Source of the DNA: Colwellia echini | GTDB taxonomy: Bacteria > Pseudomonadota > Gammaproteobacteria > Enterobacterales > Alteromonadaceae | Assembly (NCBI RefSeq): GCF_002843355.2 | Contig: NZ_PJAI02000006.1 | Span: 1 to 64,000 of the forward strand | DNA: 64,000 nucleotides | Reading direction: 5' to 3' | In this document: in pieces, positions 53,425-63,613 of the stretch | How the letters are laid out: each line of letters starts with the position of its first letter | Position numbering within the stretch: the first letter of the stretch is position 1 | Notes under the pieces: generated by a model | Database searches by the model: none | Told to the model about the DNA's origin: nothing | The model's input: the letters and a program-made list of their open reading frames with translations, nothing else | Position numbers and translations under genes: made by a program

Positions 53425-54420
53425 ATGACATTTATTACTGAAAAAGCTCGTGTATTAGTTGTTGATGATGAGCCCCTTAACTTAAAAGTGATACGCGAAG
53501 TATTAAATAATGAATACCGTCTGTCGTTTGCTAAGTCAGCAGAAGCAGCATTAAAGCTTATTGATAATGAGTTACCTAATCTAATTCTACTCGACATTAT
53601 GATGCCTGAAATGAGTGGCTTAGAAATGTGTGCGCTTCTAAAAAAACAAGAGCGAACTAAGCATATACCTATTATTTTTGTTACCGCCTTAGGTGATGAA
53701 CAAGATGAATTTATTGGCCTAGAGCTGGGCGCTGTTGACTATATATCAAAACCGATTAGCGCACCAATTGTTAGAGCACGAGTTAAAAATCACTTGTCAT
53801 TGGTACAAGCTGAGCAATTAAAAAAAGCCCATGTAGATTTAGTAACAAGGTTAGGACGCGCCGCAGAATATAAAGACACAGATACAGGCGAGCACATTAT
53901 TAGAATGAGCCAGTATTCAAAAGTGTTAGCGTTAGCCTATGGTATGTCCGAAGAGTATGCCGAATTAATAAAACAAGCGGCACCTATGCATGATATTGGC
54001 AAAATAGGTATTCCAGATAATGTGTTATTAAAACCAGGTAAGTTAACACCTGAAGAATTCGAACAAATGAAAACACACGCCGCTATTGGCGGAAAAATAC
54101 TTGAAAATTCTAACTCGCCTTTATTGCAGTTAGCTTATGTATTAGCGATGGAGCATCATGAAAAATGGGATGGCAGCGGTTATCCTAATAATTTAAAGCA
54201 TGAAGAAATATCAATTGAGGGAAGAATCGTCGCTATTGCCGATGTGTTTGATGCCTTAACCTCGAAACGTCCTTATAAAGACGCTTGGAGTACAGATGAT
54301 GCTTTTGATTTGATTAATCAGCAAGCTGGCAGTCATTTTGATCCAGAATTAACGGCACTTTTTTTAGCTAACAAAGATAAAATCTTAGCGATAAAAGCAT
54401 TAAATAACGATAAATTTTAA
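53425..54420 (+). CDS. Response regulator with HD-GYP c-di-GMP phosphodiesterase domain
   Basis: This 331-residue two-domain protein has a receiver with Asp57 in LLDIMMPEMSG and an HD-GYP output domain. HD is His189-Asp190 in MHDIGKIGIPDNVLLKPG, followed by HHEKWDGSGYP with the GYP motif. It would hydrolyse c-di-GMP when phosphorylated by the adjacent hybrid kinase, with which it is practically fused (3-bp gap). This couples the MHYT signal to second-messenger turnover. Confidence 0.94.
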   Translation: MTFITEKARVLVVDDEPLNLKVIREVLNNEYRLSFAKSAEAALKLIDNELPNLILLDIMMPEMSGLEMCALLKKQERTKHIPIIFVTALGDEQDEFIGLELGAVDYISKPISAPIVRARVKNHLSLVQAEQLKKAHVDLVTRLGRAAEYKDTDTGEHIIRMSQYSKVLALAYGMSEEYAELIKQAAPMHDIGKIGIPDNVLLKPGKLTPEEFEQMKTHAAIGGKILENSNSPLLQLAYVLAMEHHEKWDGSGYPNNLKHEEISIEGRIVAIADVFDALTSKRPYKDAWSTDDAFDLINQQAGSHFDPELTALFLANKDKILAIKALNNDKF

Positions 54421-54466
54421 GGTCGTTAGCTGAATTATTGCTTCACCTGATCATCGAGAAATAAAA

Positions 54467-54940
54467 ATGTCTGTTCAGTTACCTATTATAATTAATATTT
54501 ATCGTGATTTAATTACGCGTTTTCCCTCTATCACCGCGGTTTGTAATAAATTAGAAGCGCAATTTAACTTTCAAACACTTACCGCAAATTGGTACGGTGA
54601 TGAAGAGCAGATATTAAATATTACGTTAGCGTTAGAAACCCCAGAAAGTTTTGTAATGCATAACAATGAATTACAGGCTGAGTACTTAACAAGTAAAAAT
54701 TTAACACGAGAAAAAAACTTAGTTCAACACAATAACGCTATACAGATAAAACAATTTTCAGATGATGTAATTTACGCTATAAATGAGGCGGCTCTTAAAT
54801 TAGATTGTTATGTTGCTTTAACAACCTCCGAGCTTGAATTACTGGAGTTACAACCCAAATTATTGGCTGGCCTTATTCAAATAAAACTACAGAAGGTATT
54901 AAACTTAATCGCAGGTGATAGATCGTTAACGCTAATATAA
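54467..54940 (+). CDS. Hypothetical protein following the HD-GYP gene
   Basis: This 157-residue protein of mixed helix and strand has no recognised motif. It starts 46 bp after the HD-GYP regulator on the same strand, so it is probably cotranscribed. The N-terminal segment PIIINIYRDLITRFPSITAV is hydrophobic but not a clear membrane helix. Function unknown. Confidence 0.6.
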   Translation: MSVQLPIIINIYRDLITRFPSITAVCNKLEAQFNFQTLTANWYGDEEQILNITLALETPESFVMHNNELQAEYLTSKNLTREKNLVQHNNAIQIKQFSDDVIYAINEAALKLDCYVALTTSELELLELQPKLLAGLIQIKLQKVLNLIAGDRSLTLI

Positions 54941-55030
54941 AAGTTATATTGCTATTTTTATCAATAATATATACTCCTTGCCTTCCATATTATATTTTTC
55001 ACATGCTATTTTTCATATATGTAAACACCC

Positions 55031-55765
55031 ATGCCAATAAATACCACGCGCTTAGATCGTTTTATCAGTGAGCATTACCAAATTAACCGTAAATCAGTGC
55101 GTTTGATTTTAGCGCAAAAACGCGTTTATGTTGACGGTAAACTTGCAAGAGATATCGACCAGTTAGTTGATCAGTTCTCTGTTATCGTCATGGATGATAA
55201 AACCCTGCAATCTAATCAAGCACACTATATTATGTTGCATAAGCCTATTGGCGTAGTTTGTGCTACCAAAGATGACAAACATACAACTGTTATAGATTTA
55301 CTGGCTGAAAAATATGGCCAAGAGTTAGTAAATAGTTTACATATTGTTGGCAGGCTTGATCTTAATACCTCTGGATTGGTGTTATTAACTAATGATAGTC
55401 GTTGGTCTGAACGATTAACCTCACCAGAGTATAAGGTGAACAAACGCTATCAAGTAACACTTGCTAAGCCGATAACGCCTGATTATATTGGTGCATTTGC
55501 ACAAGGTATGTACTTTGCTTATGAAGATATAGTGACGCAACCTGCGGTATTGAAAATTATCTCGCCCTTACAAGCAGAAGTAACGTTAACAGAAGGACGT
55601 TACCATCAAATAAAGCGTATGTTTGGTCGTTTTCAAAACCAAGTTGTCATGTTACACCGCTTTGCTATTGGGCAGTTGGTACTTGATCAGACACTGAGTT
55701 TAAGTGAAAGTAGAAGCTTAACGGCCCATGAAGTGAGTAGTATAACGCATAGTTCAAGTAATTAA
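55031..55765 (+). CDS. rsuA: 16S rRNA pseudouridine synthase, RsuA family
   Basis: This 244-residue enzyme has an N-terminal S4 RNA-binding domain (LDRFISEHYQINRKSVRLIL) and the RsuA/RluB-type catalytic domain with GRLDLNTSGLVLLTND, whose Asp is the catalytic residue. Later motifs are KRYQV and EGRYHQIKRMF. RsuA makes pseudouridine 516 of 16S rRNA; assignment between RsuA and its RluE/RluF paralogues rests on length and S4 presence. A MITE-like copy begins about 90 bp downstream. Confidence 0.88.
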   Translation: MPINTTRLDRFISEHYQINRKSVRLILAQKRVYVDGKLARDIDQLVDQFSVIVMDDKTLQSNQAHYIMLHKPIGVVCATKDDKHTTVIDLLAEKYGQELVNSLHIVGRLDLNTSGLVLLTNDSRWSERLTSPEYKVNKRYQVTLAKPITPDYIGAFAQGMYFAYEDIVTQPAVLKIISPLQAEVTLTEGRYHQIKRMFGRFQNQVVMLHRFAIGQLVLDQTLSLSESRSLTAHEVSSITHSSSN

Positions 55766-55857
55766 GGTTGCAGACACACCTGGTATTTTATTAGTTATCG
55801 TTACTGTTAGCTGCTTTTAGTTAATTTTTCAGTGAGTTTTTAGTTAACTTTCTAGTT

Positions 55858-56086
55858 AACCTGAGTTCGGGATAAGCAAAATGCTACAACAGCTTTAATT
55901 ATCCGTATTACTGCGTTTTGATAGCTCCCAATAACCCGTTATTGGCTTCGCTTTCCCGCCTTGTACTACGAATAATTAAAACTATTGTAGATACGTGAAT
56001 ACAAATAGTTGATATTGTTATACTTTACAATTTCATTATCCCGAACTCAGGTTAGTTAACCTGAGTCCATACATCGAACTCAGGTT
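55858..56086. mobile_element. MITE-like element, copy 2, with a collapsed extra copy
   Basis: The 196-bp element at 55858-56053 has inverted ends (AACCTGAGTTCGGGATAA and TTATCCCGAACTCAGGTT) and an interior clearly homologous to copy 1, with a ~12-base deletion. AGTT on both flanks may be a 4-bp target duplication. A 29-bp inverted remnant (56058-56086) follows directly. No transposase is encoded. It occupies most of the 536-bp gap before the lipoprotein gene; the remainder shows no gene. Confidence 0.85.
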
Positions 56087-56301
56087 AGTTAAATTTTTAA
56101 TCATTTTACTTTATATTTAAACGGTTTTAGACATTGTTTCCCCACTAGAAAAACGATATGTAGAGTATATAGTTATAGTGATGTAACGGTACTCGCAATT
56201 TGTTGTTGCTTGGGTATAATGGGAAAGAGTGAAAAAGTGTTCTTTTTTGTTAATGGTTTTTGTAAAGGTATTATAAAGGTATTATTAATGGGTATTGTTA
56301 A

Positions 56302-56616
56302 ATGAATAAATCAAAATCACTTTTTTCCGCAATTGCGTTAGTTACCTTAATATCAAGCTGTACTAGCTCTGATGATGCTTGTGAAGATATCACCCTTGCT
56401 ACTGAGCAAATTCAAGAATGCCAGGCATTGCACAGTCGTATTATTAATTTCAAAGGTGATGTAATAACTCGTACAGAATTAGACCGTCGTTACCAGCAAG
56501 ACTGCATTGATATTCGTTATTATCGTGATGAAAAGCAGCCAGCTATTTGTGGCAACAAAGCTAAAGTAGACGAAATTAGAAAATCGGCTCAAGCAGAAGC
56601 AGAAGCACAGCAGTAA
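56302..56616 (+). CDS. Small hypothetical lipoprotein
   Basis: This 104-residue protein has a lipoprotein signal (SLFSAIALVTLISSC, Cys20) and a short, charged mature part with four further cysteines and a C-terminal Ala/Glu/Gln helix (AQAEAEAQQ). No domain is recognised. It stands upstream of a c-di-GMP signalling gene on the same strand, without evident functional link. Confidence 0.65.
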   Translation: MNKSKSLFSAIALVTLISSCTSSDDACEDITLATEQIQECQALHSRIINFKGDVITRTELDRRYQQDCIDIRYYRDEKQPAICGNKAKVDEIRKSAQAEAEAQQ

Positions 56617-56688
56617 GCAGTCACTTTCACACATGCTTATTATATCTTTTGGCAGCCATGCAAAGATATGAATAGATAATTTAACGGT

Positions 56689-59301
56689 ATGGTAATTTTG
56701 AAAACAGACAATCAACAAGATACAAGTATTCAAGCCGCAGATGAAATAATACGCGCTAATGAAGCAACTATTACTAAACTATCAGGTGATGTTGATTTTC
56801 TTGAGAAAAAAAACACTGATCTAGAAGCGCGATATACGGCACTGTTTAAATTAAATAGGTTGTCGCAAGAGTGTAACGACCTCGATACTTTTTATTCAGA
56901 AGTTCACAGCACCATAGCTTCGTTAATGACCGCGGAAAACTTCTTTATTGTTTTATATGATCAAACCTTTGATACCATTGAGTTTGTTTATTATATAGAT
57001 GAGAAAGATGAGAAACCGGAAGGCATTATTGATTATCAAGATCTTGATGGCTCATTTACTAATTTGGTTATTGAATCAAAACAACCTTTATTATTAACGC
57101 CCGAACTTGAAAAACAACTTTTTGATAACTATAAAATCAAGCAATTTGGCACCCGCGGCACAGACTGGCTAGGTGTGCCGTTACTGCAAAATGGCTTGGT
57201 TATTGGCACTATCACCATTCAAAGTTATGATGAAAAAATTCGTTACACCGACAGTGATCTTCACTTACTTACCTTTGCGGCACAACATGTGGTTGGTGCC
57301 ATGCTGCGTTTACAAGATCAACAACGTTTAAAAAATGCAGTAAACGCGCGTACTAAAGAGTTAATGACGCAAATACGAGAGCGTGAAAAATCAGAGCTAC
57401 TTCAAGAATCATTATATAGAATATCTGAGTTAAGTACTGACATAGATCTCGATATAGATACATTCTATAGCAAGGTGCATAATATTATTGGCCAGTTGAT
57501 CAACGCGAGAAACTTCTTTATTGCGAAATATGATCAAGAAAATAATATGCTGCATTTTTCTTATTGTGTTGATGAGCATTCAGCTGATTTAGTTAAAGAC
57601 TTTAAGCCTAGAAAGCTTACTAATCGTTATTCTGAATTAGTATTACGTCGCCGCGAAACCGTATTACTAAGCTATCAAGAAATGATGAGCCTATATCTGG
57701 CGGGTGAAACTACCAAACCACAAGAAGATATTCATTCTTGGCTTGGCGTACCTTTAATTTATTCCGGTAAATTATTAGGCGTGATGGTACTACAAAGTTA
57801 TCATTATAAGACTACTTATAATCAACAAGATGCAGAGTTACTTAACTTTGTATCTAACCATGTTTCCGCCGCTATAAAACGCCGAGAACTGGCTGACTTT
57901 GAAAGGCGCAGTCATGATCTACTTGAACAACAAGTTAAGTTACGAACGCTAGCGTTAGAAGACGAAATTAATCATCGTAAACAAGCAGAGACATTACTAA
58001 AACATACCGCCGCTCATGACAGTTTAACCGGCCTAGCTAATAGAAACGTATTTATTGATTTGCTTAGCCATGCGATAGAGTGCTCGAAACGAAAATCGAA
58101 CTTTTCTTTTGCTGTTTTGTTTTTAGATCTCGACCGTTTCAAAATTGTTAATGACAGTTTAGGTCATCATGCGGGTGATATATTATTAAAAATTATTGCC
58201 AGAGAACTTGAGAAAATTGTTAGAGCGAAAGATACCGTAGCTCGTTTAGGCGGTGATGAATTTGTTATATTAATTGAAGATTTAGATTCTAACCAAGAAG
58301 CTTTTGAAGTAGCAAAGCGGATAACAGAATTTTTGAAAGAGCCCTTTACCATTGATAACCAGTTGGTTTATACCGGCACCAGTATTGGTATTTCATTTAG
58401 TAACGAACGTTATAATGATGCTAATACTATGCTTCGCGACGCAGATACTGCAATGTATCATGCCAAAGACAATGGCCGAGGACGTTACGAAGTATTTGAT
58501 GACAGTATGCATCAAAAAGTTCAAAATGCATTAAGTCTTGAAGCCGATATTCGCGAAGCTATCGCTTGGCAAGAGTTTATTCCTTACTTTCAACCCATTA
58601 TTCAATTAAGTACCTTAGCGCTAAAAGGTTTTGAAGCCTTGGCTCGTTGGCAAAGCACCAAGCGTGGTTTTGTCTTCCCAAATGATTTTATTCCACTTGC
58701 TGAAGATACCAACTTAATTGAAGCAATTGATATGCAAATTATTGAAAAATCATGTCAGCAGCTTAAATATTGGCAGAATGAATTAGGTTGCCAAGACATT
58801 TATATCAGTTGTAATTTGTTTTCTAAGCAGTTTTTTAGTACCAGTTTGCCGCAGCGTATTGAAAGAGTATTAATTAATACGGGGTTAGCGCCTTACAATT
58901 TACGTGTTGAGCTTACTGAGCGAGCTTTACTTGAAAATGCCGACATTGTGCATACTAATATGCAGGCCTTAAAAGCCATGGGTGTAAAAATATTACTGGA
59001 TGATTTTGGCACTGGGTATTCAAGTTTAGGGTATTTACATCGCTTTCCAATTGATGTTTTAAAAATTGATCGTTCATTTATTAGTAATGTTCATGAGCAT
59101 GATAATCATCGCGCTATTATTCGTACTATTGTTGATTTAGCACATAACTTAAATATGAGTACTGTGGGGGAAGGGATAGAAAACCTAGCAGATGCCCAAT
59201 TATTACAGCAAATGGATTGTAAATACGGGCAAGGCTATTATTTTTCTAAGCCTATGTCTCCACAACATGCCGCCGATTATATTATTAATAAATTAAAATA
59301 G
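56689..59301 (+). CDS. GAF-GAF-GGDEF-EAL bifunctional c-di-GMP signalling protein
   Basis: This 870-residue protein has a short coiled coil (~15-55), two GAF domains (~60-210 and ~245-400) with the repeated DTFYS(E/K)VH opening, then GGDEF (GGDEF at residues 521-525, preceded by DLDRFKIVNDSLGHHAGD) and EAL (EALARW at 649-651; later DDFGTGYSSLGYL). Both catalytic signatures look intact, so it could make and degrade c-di-GMP. The two GAFs look duplicated. No membrane segment is seen, so it is cytosolic. Confidence 0.93.
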   Translation: MVILKTDNQQDTSIQAADEIIRANEATITKLSGDVDFLEKKNTDLEARYTALFKLNRLSQECNDLDTFYSEVHSTIASLMTAENFFIVLYDQTFDTIEFVYYIDEKDEKPEGIIDYQDLDGSFTNLVIESKQPLLLTPELEKQLFDNYKIKQFGTRGTDWLGVPLLQNGLVIGTITIQSYDEKIRYTDSDLHLLTFAAQHVVGAMLRLQDQQRLKNAVNARTKELMTQIREREKSELLQESLYRISELSTDIDLDIDTFYSKVHNIIGQLINARNFFIAKYDQENNMLHFSYCVDEHSADLVKDFKPRKLTNRYSELVLRRRETVLLSYQEMMSLYLAGETTKPQEDIHSWLGVPLIYSGKLLGVMVLQSYHYKTTYNQQDAELLNFVSNHVSAAIKRRELADFERRSHDLLEQQVKLRTLALEDEINHRKQAETLLKHTAAHDSLTGLANRNVFIDLLSHAIECSKRKSNFSFAVLFLDLDRFKIVNDSLGHHAGDILLKIIARELEKIVRAKDTVARLGGDEFVILIEDLDSNQEAFEVAKRITEFLKEPFTIDNQLVYTGTSIGISFSNERYNDANTMLRDADTAMYHAKDNGRGRYEVFDDSMHQKVQNALSLEADIREAIAWQEFIPYFQPIIQLSTLALKGFEALARWQSTKRGFVFPNDFIPLAEDTNLIEAIDMQIIEKSCQQLKYWQNELGCQDIYISCNLFSKQFFSTSLPQRIERVLINTGLAPYNLRVELTERALLENADIVHTNMQALKAMGVKILLDDFGTGYSSLGYLHRFPIDVLKIDRSFISNVHEHDNHRAIIRTIVDLAHNLNMSTVGEGIENLADAQLLQQMDCKYGQGYYFSKPMSPQHAADYIINKLK

Positions 59302-59633
59302 TCCCAATACCATTAATTAACTGAATCTATTGTATACCGAGGAAAATGCTCACATAGTTAATCGGCTTGGTATAAACGCTAGTCTACAAACTTCTCACCC
59401 GCTAAAGCTCAGGGCTTACCGCTGTTAACGCTTTAAGAGTTCGTTAGGAATTAAAACGTAACAAATCAAGCCTTAACAATTAATCACTTAGCTAGTACTA
59501 TCAAAACAGTTGTTAAACAGTTACCACTTAATTACCCGAGCTCAGGTTTAGTTAACAGCCAAACAAGTAACATTATAGTAAATCACACTACAACTCAGCA
59601 GATCATTATCTGCTCGAATTAGAGGAAATATCT
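59302..59633. other. Gap between the GGDEF-EAL gene and putA
   Basis: These 332 bp hold a weak inverted pair ATACCATTAATTAAC (59308) and GTTAATCGGCTTGGTAT (59357), and an isolated right end of the MITE-like element at 59530-59547 (ATTACCCGAGCTCAGGTT). The putA start has AGAGGAAATA upstream. No gene is seen. Confidence 0.45.
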
Positions 59634-62600
59634 ATGCTTTTTACTGGCACTTTAATTACCGATTGCCCAATAAGACAAAAAATTCGTGAATTTTATCGTA
59701 TCGACGAAAACATCGCTGTAGATCATATTTTACCAGCTGCTGAAGTGAATGTTAGCGCCCGAAGTCGTGCTTGGGATCGTGCCCGTAAAATAGTATTAAA
59801 AATTCGTCAAGACCAAGAAGGTAATGGCGCAATAGACTCACTACTCAATGAATACTCACTCAGTAGTGATGAAGGTGTGGTGTTAATGTGTTTAGCCGAA
59901 GCATTGTTACGTGTACCTGATAAACATACTCAAGACGCATTAATTCGCGACAAAATATCACAGGGTCAATGGAGTAATCATTTAGGCGCGAGTGATTCAC
60001 TATTTGTTAATGCTTCATCTTGGGGCTTATTAATTACTGGCTCTATGGTCAATTATGCAGACACCCGTAAAAAGGATCAATTTGGTTTACTGAAAAAAAC
60101 GGTTGGCCGCTTAGGTGAACCAGTAATTCGTAAATCTATGAACTACGCCATGAAAGTAATGGGTAAACAGTTTGTTATGGGTGAAAGCATTGAAGCGGCA
60201 ACTGAGCGCGCGGCAACTAAAGAGCAGCAAGGTTATGTTTATTCTTACGACATGCTTGGTGAAGGTGCACGTACCATGGCAGACGCTGATAAATACTATA
60301 AAGCCTATGAAGAGGCAATTACAGCTATTGGGGCTGTTGCTGTAGCATCAGGCAAAAACGATCCTCGTAAAGTTCCAGGTATTTCTATTAAACTCTCAGC
60401 TATTCATCCTCGTTTTGAATTTTCACATCAGCATAGGGTGATGACAGAAATAGTGCCTAAGTTAAAAGCATTATGTTTGCATGCTAAACAGTTCAATATT
60501 GGTTTAACGGTTGATGCTGAAGAGTCTGAGCGTTTAGATATTTCATTAGATATTATTGAAGCCGTTTTTACTGATCCTGATTTAGGTGATTGGAATGGCT
60601 TTGGTTTAGCGTTACAGGCGTACCAAAAGCGAGCAATATTTGTGGTCGAATGGCTACGTGACTTAACGGTGCGTACCAATAGAAAAATGATGGTCAGATT
60701 AGTTAAAGGTGCTTATTGGGATACTGAAATTAAAAATACCCAAAAAGATGGCTTAAATCATTTTCCGGTATTTACCCGTAAGTCATCAACCGACGTGTCA
60801 TATCATGCTTGTGCTAATAAACTACTAGAATATCGCGATACCATTTACCCACAATTTGCCACGCACAACGCTTATACCGCTGCTACCATTGTTGAGCTGG
60901 CGGGAAATGACAAAGCGGGTTTTGAATTTCAATGTTTACACGGCATGGGGGATTCTTTATATGATCAAATTGTAAAAGGAGAAAGTATTCAATGCCGTAT
61001 CTATGCACCCGTTGGTCATCACGAAGACTTACTTGCCTACCTTGTACGTCGGTTATTAGAAAACGGTGCTAACTCTTCATTCGTTAACGCCATTGTTGAT
61101 GAGACACAGCCTGTTGAAGCCTTATTAGAAGATCCGGTTGAGAAAACACAGCGCCTAAAAGTAAAATATAATAACCAAATTACTAAACCCATTGATTTAT
61201 ATCGTTCTGAAAAAATTAATGTGGAAGGGATTAGTAAAGATGAGCAAGGGCGAGATAACTCTAAAGGCTTAGACTTAACTGATATTAACCAGATTACGCT
61301 ATTAAAATCGGCTCTTGATACTTGGTTTGATGAACATTTATTAACTGAAAAATATGTGCCAGCTGGTGCAACTGCGGTGATGAATCCTGCTAATCGAACT
61401 GAGATTATTGGCTTTCATCAGCACAATAGCGAAGCTGAAATGTTAGCAATGATTGATAATGCTCAAACTGCTTTTGATTCTTGGTCAATAACGCCAGTGG
61501 GAGAGCGTGCCGCTTTACTTTGTCGAATTGCCGACATTTTAGAACGCCACATGGATGAGTTGATTGGGCTTTGTATTAAGGAAGCTGGAAAAGTCGCTAA
61601 AGATGGCGTTGATGAAGTACGTGAAGCTGTTGATTTTTGCCGATATTATGCGGCTCGCGCTCTTGAGTTAAATGAAGATGATCGACTAGAGCCGCGTGGT
61701 GTAGTGTTATGTATTAGTCCGTGGAACTTCCCATTAGCTATTTTCTTAGGACAAGTTGCCGCAGCAATTGCTACAGGTAATACCGTATTGGCAAAACCTG
61801 CTGAGCAAACTGGTTTAATTGCTTTACGCGCGATTGAAATGATGAAGTCAGTTGGTTTACCTGAAAACGTTGTGCAAGCGGTTATTGCAGAAGGTAGCGC
61901 AGTAGGGGAAACTATTATTCCAGATAGCCGAATTCAAACGGTTATGTTTACAGGTTCAACCCAAACGGGCACGCGAATTTCTCAAGCTTTAGCTGAACGT
62001 GGTGGCGATCAAGTGCCACTAATTGCCGAAACAGGTGGTCAAAACTGTATGATTGTTGACTCGACAGCTTTGCCTGAACAGGTTGTTGATGATGTTATTT
62101 CTTCTGGGTTTCAAAGTGCAGGTCAGCGTTGTTCGGCTTTACGTGTGTTGTTTTTACAAGAAGACATTGCCGATAATATTATTACTATGTTGCAAGGTGC
62201 GTTAGCGGAATTACATATTGGCGATCCAGCTAAATTAAGTACTGATGTAGGACCTGTTATCGATAAAAAAGCCCTTAACGCATTAAATGAACATGCCGAT
62301 TATATGAAGTCTCATGGTAAATTATTATACCAATGTGAGCTATCAGATGATGTGGTTGATGAGAATGGTCACTTTTTCTTTGCCCCTCGTTTGTATGAAA
62401 TTTCTGATATTAGTGTATTAACCAAAGAAGTTTTTGGACCTTGTGTACACATTGTTCGCTTTAAAGGTAGCGAAATAGAAAATATTATCGATAAAATAAA
62501 TGGTACTGGTTTTGGCTTAACTATGGGGATTCATACCCGTATAGAGCAACGAGCTATTGACTTAGCTAAGTTATCACGTGCTGGAAATATTTATGTTAAT

Positions 62601-63488
62601 CGTAATATGATTGGTGCTATTGTTGGTGTACAACCTTTTGGAGGACGTGGTCTTTCTGGTACAGGTCCAAAAGCAGGAGGACCAAATTACTTAACACGTT
62701 TAGTGAAAGAAAAAGCGACACCAGATGCGGATGCGTTTACTTTTTCACAAGCTAGTTTACCTAGCTTAATTGGTAATGCGGCAGATACAAAAGAAGCTAT
62801 TCGTTTGTTAGATCAAGCCAGTAGCGCTGAGAAAGAATGGCGCTTAATCGACTTAAATACACGAATTTCGTGTGTTCGTCAGCTATTGGCTAAAATAGCT
62901 CATGTAGAAATTGTTGAGGACTTAGCAGACAACCTTAACCGAACCTTAGCAACAGCACGATCTCAGCTTATTGATATAGAAAAACGTTTGAAAAAGCCAA
63001 AAGTTCTGCCGGGACCAACAGGTGAATCGAATAAAATATACTTAGAGAATCGCGGCAATGTAATTTGTTATGCGGATAAAGATGTCAGCTTTGACTTTTG
63101 GGTTTTATCTATTGTAACGGCATTAGCAACGGGCAATACCGTTATTGCTGTTGTATCTGATTTATTCTATCAAGAAGCGTTGGCCTTTAAAGCTAAGTTT
63201 GTTGCAACGGGTGCAGATGAACACGTATTTCAAGTGGCTAAATTATGTTATTTAGAAACTTTGTTAGAACACCCAGCTTTATCAGGTGTCGTTGTGGATA
63301 GTGGTTGCGAAAATAAGCACTATATCAGTGAAAAATTAGCACAACGTGACGGTGCTATTTTACCTGTGATCAGTTCTGAATATTTTGATAATTTAATTCA
63401 GCGTTTAATTACTGAAAAAACAATTAGTGTTGATACTACAGCTTCAGGTGGCAACACATCATTGATGACGCTTGTGGAAGAGGATTAA
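59634..63488 (+). CDS. putA: Bifunctional proline dehydrogenase/glutamate-semialdehyde dehydrogenase
   Basis: This 1284-residue enzyme oxidises proline to glutamate in two channelled steps. The FAD-binding proline dehydrogenase barrel (~180-480; SIKLSAIHPRFEF, RLVKGAYWDTE) is followed by the aldehyde dehydrogenase (~570-1000; ETGGQNCMIVDS, SAGQRCSALRV with catalytic Cys833) and a C-terminal ALDH-like domain (~1020-1284). The N-terminus starts directly at the alpha-arm: the ribbon-helix-helix repressor domain of E. coli PutA is absent. It is therefore a type-B PutA that cannot autoregulate as E. coli's does. An HDOD gene follows. Confidence 0.96.
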   Translation: MLFTGTLITDCPIRQKIREFYRIDENIAVDHILPAAEVNVSARSRAWDRARKIVLKIRQDQEGNGAIDSLLNEYSLSSDEGVVLMCLAEALLRVPDKHTQDALIRDKISQGQWSNHLGASDSLFVNASSWGLLITGSMVNYADTRKKDQFGLLKKTVGRLGEPVIRKSMNYAMKVMGKQFVMGESIEAATERAATKEQQGYVYSYDMLGEGARTMADADKYYKAYEEAITAIGAVAVASGKNDPRKVPGISIKLSAIHPRFEFSHQHRVMTEIVPKLKALCLHAKQFNIGLTVDAEESERLDISLDIIEAVFTDPDLGDWNGFGLALQAYQKRAIFVVEWLRDLTVRTNRKMMVRLVKGAYWDTEIKNTQKDGLNHFPVFTRKSSTDVSYHACANKLLEYRDTIYPQFATHNAYTAATIVELAGNDKAGFEFQCLHGMGDSLYDQIVKGESIQCRIYAPVGHHEDLLAYLVRRLLENGANSSFVNAIVDETQPVEALLEDPVEKTQRLKVKYNNQITKPIDLYRSEKINVEGISKDEQGRDNSKGLDLTDINQITLLKSALDTWFDEHLLTEKYVPAGATAVMNPANRTEIIGFHQHNSEAEMLAMIDNAQTAFDSWSITPVGERAALLCRIADILERHMDELIGLCIKEAGKVAKDGVDEVREAVDFCRYYAARALELNEDDRLEPRGVVLCISPWNFPLAIFLGQVAAAIATGNTVLAKPAEQTGLIALRAIEMMKSVGLPENVVQAVIAEGSAVGETIIPDSRIQTVMFTGSTQTGTRISQALAERGGDQVPLIAETGGQNCMIVDSTALPEQVVDDVISSGFQSAGQRCSALRVLFLQEDIADNIITMLQGALAELHIGDPAKLSTDVGPVIDKKALNALNEHADYMKSHGKLLYQCELSDDVVDENGHFFFAPRLYEISDISVLTKEVFGPCVHIVRFKGSEIENIIDKINGTGFGLTMGIHTRIEQRAIDLAKLSRAGNIYVNRNMIGAIVGVQPFGGRGLSGTGPKAGGPNYLTRLVKEKATPDADAFTFSQASLPSLIGNAADTKEAIRLLDQASSAEKEWRLIDLNTRISCVRQLLAKIAHVEIVEDLADNLNRTLATARSQLIDIEKRLKKPKVLPGPTGESNKIYLENRGNVICYADKDVSFDFWVLSIVTALATGNTVIAVVSDLFYQEALAFKAKFVATGADEHVFQVAKLCYLETLLEHPALSGVVVDSGCENKHYISEKLAQRDGAILPVISSEYFDNLIQRLITEKTISVDTTASGGNTSLMTLVEED

Positions 63489-63613
63489 CGATTAACGAGT
63501 GTAGGTAATGTATTTATTAATGCGTTACCTGTTATCTTGTAAAAGATACTTTTTTTACTATATTTAAGGACTTATCTTTAACTCGTTTAACAATAAAAAC
63601 AACAAGGATGGCT

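Noticed and set aside
59305-59375. Second MITE from ATACCATTAATTAAC/GTTAATCGGCTTGGTAT
   Set aside because: Arms are imperfect and only one copy was noticed, so it is recorded in the gap entry only.
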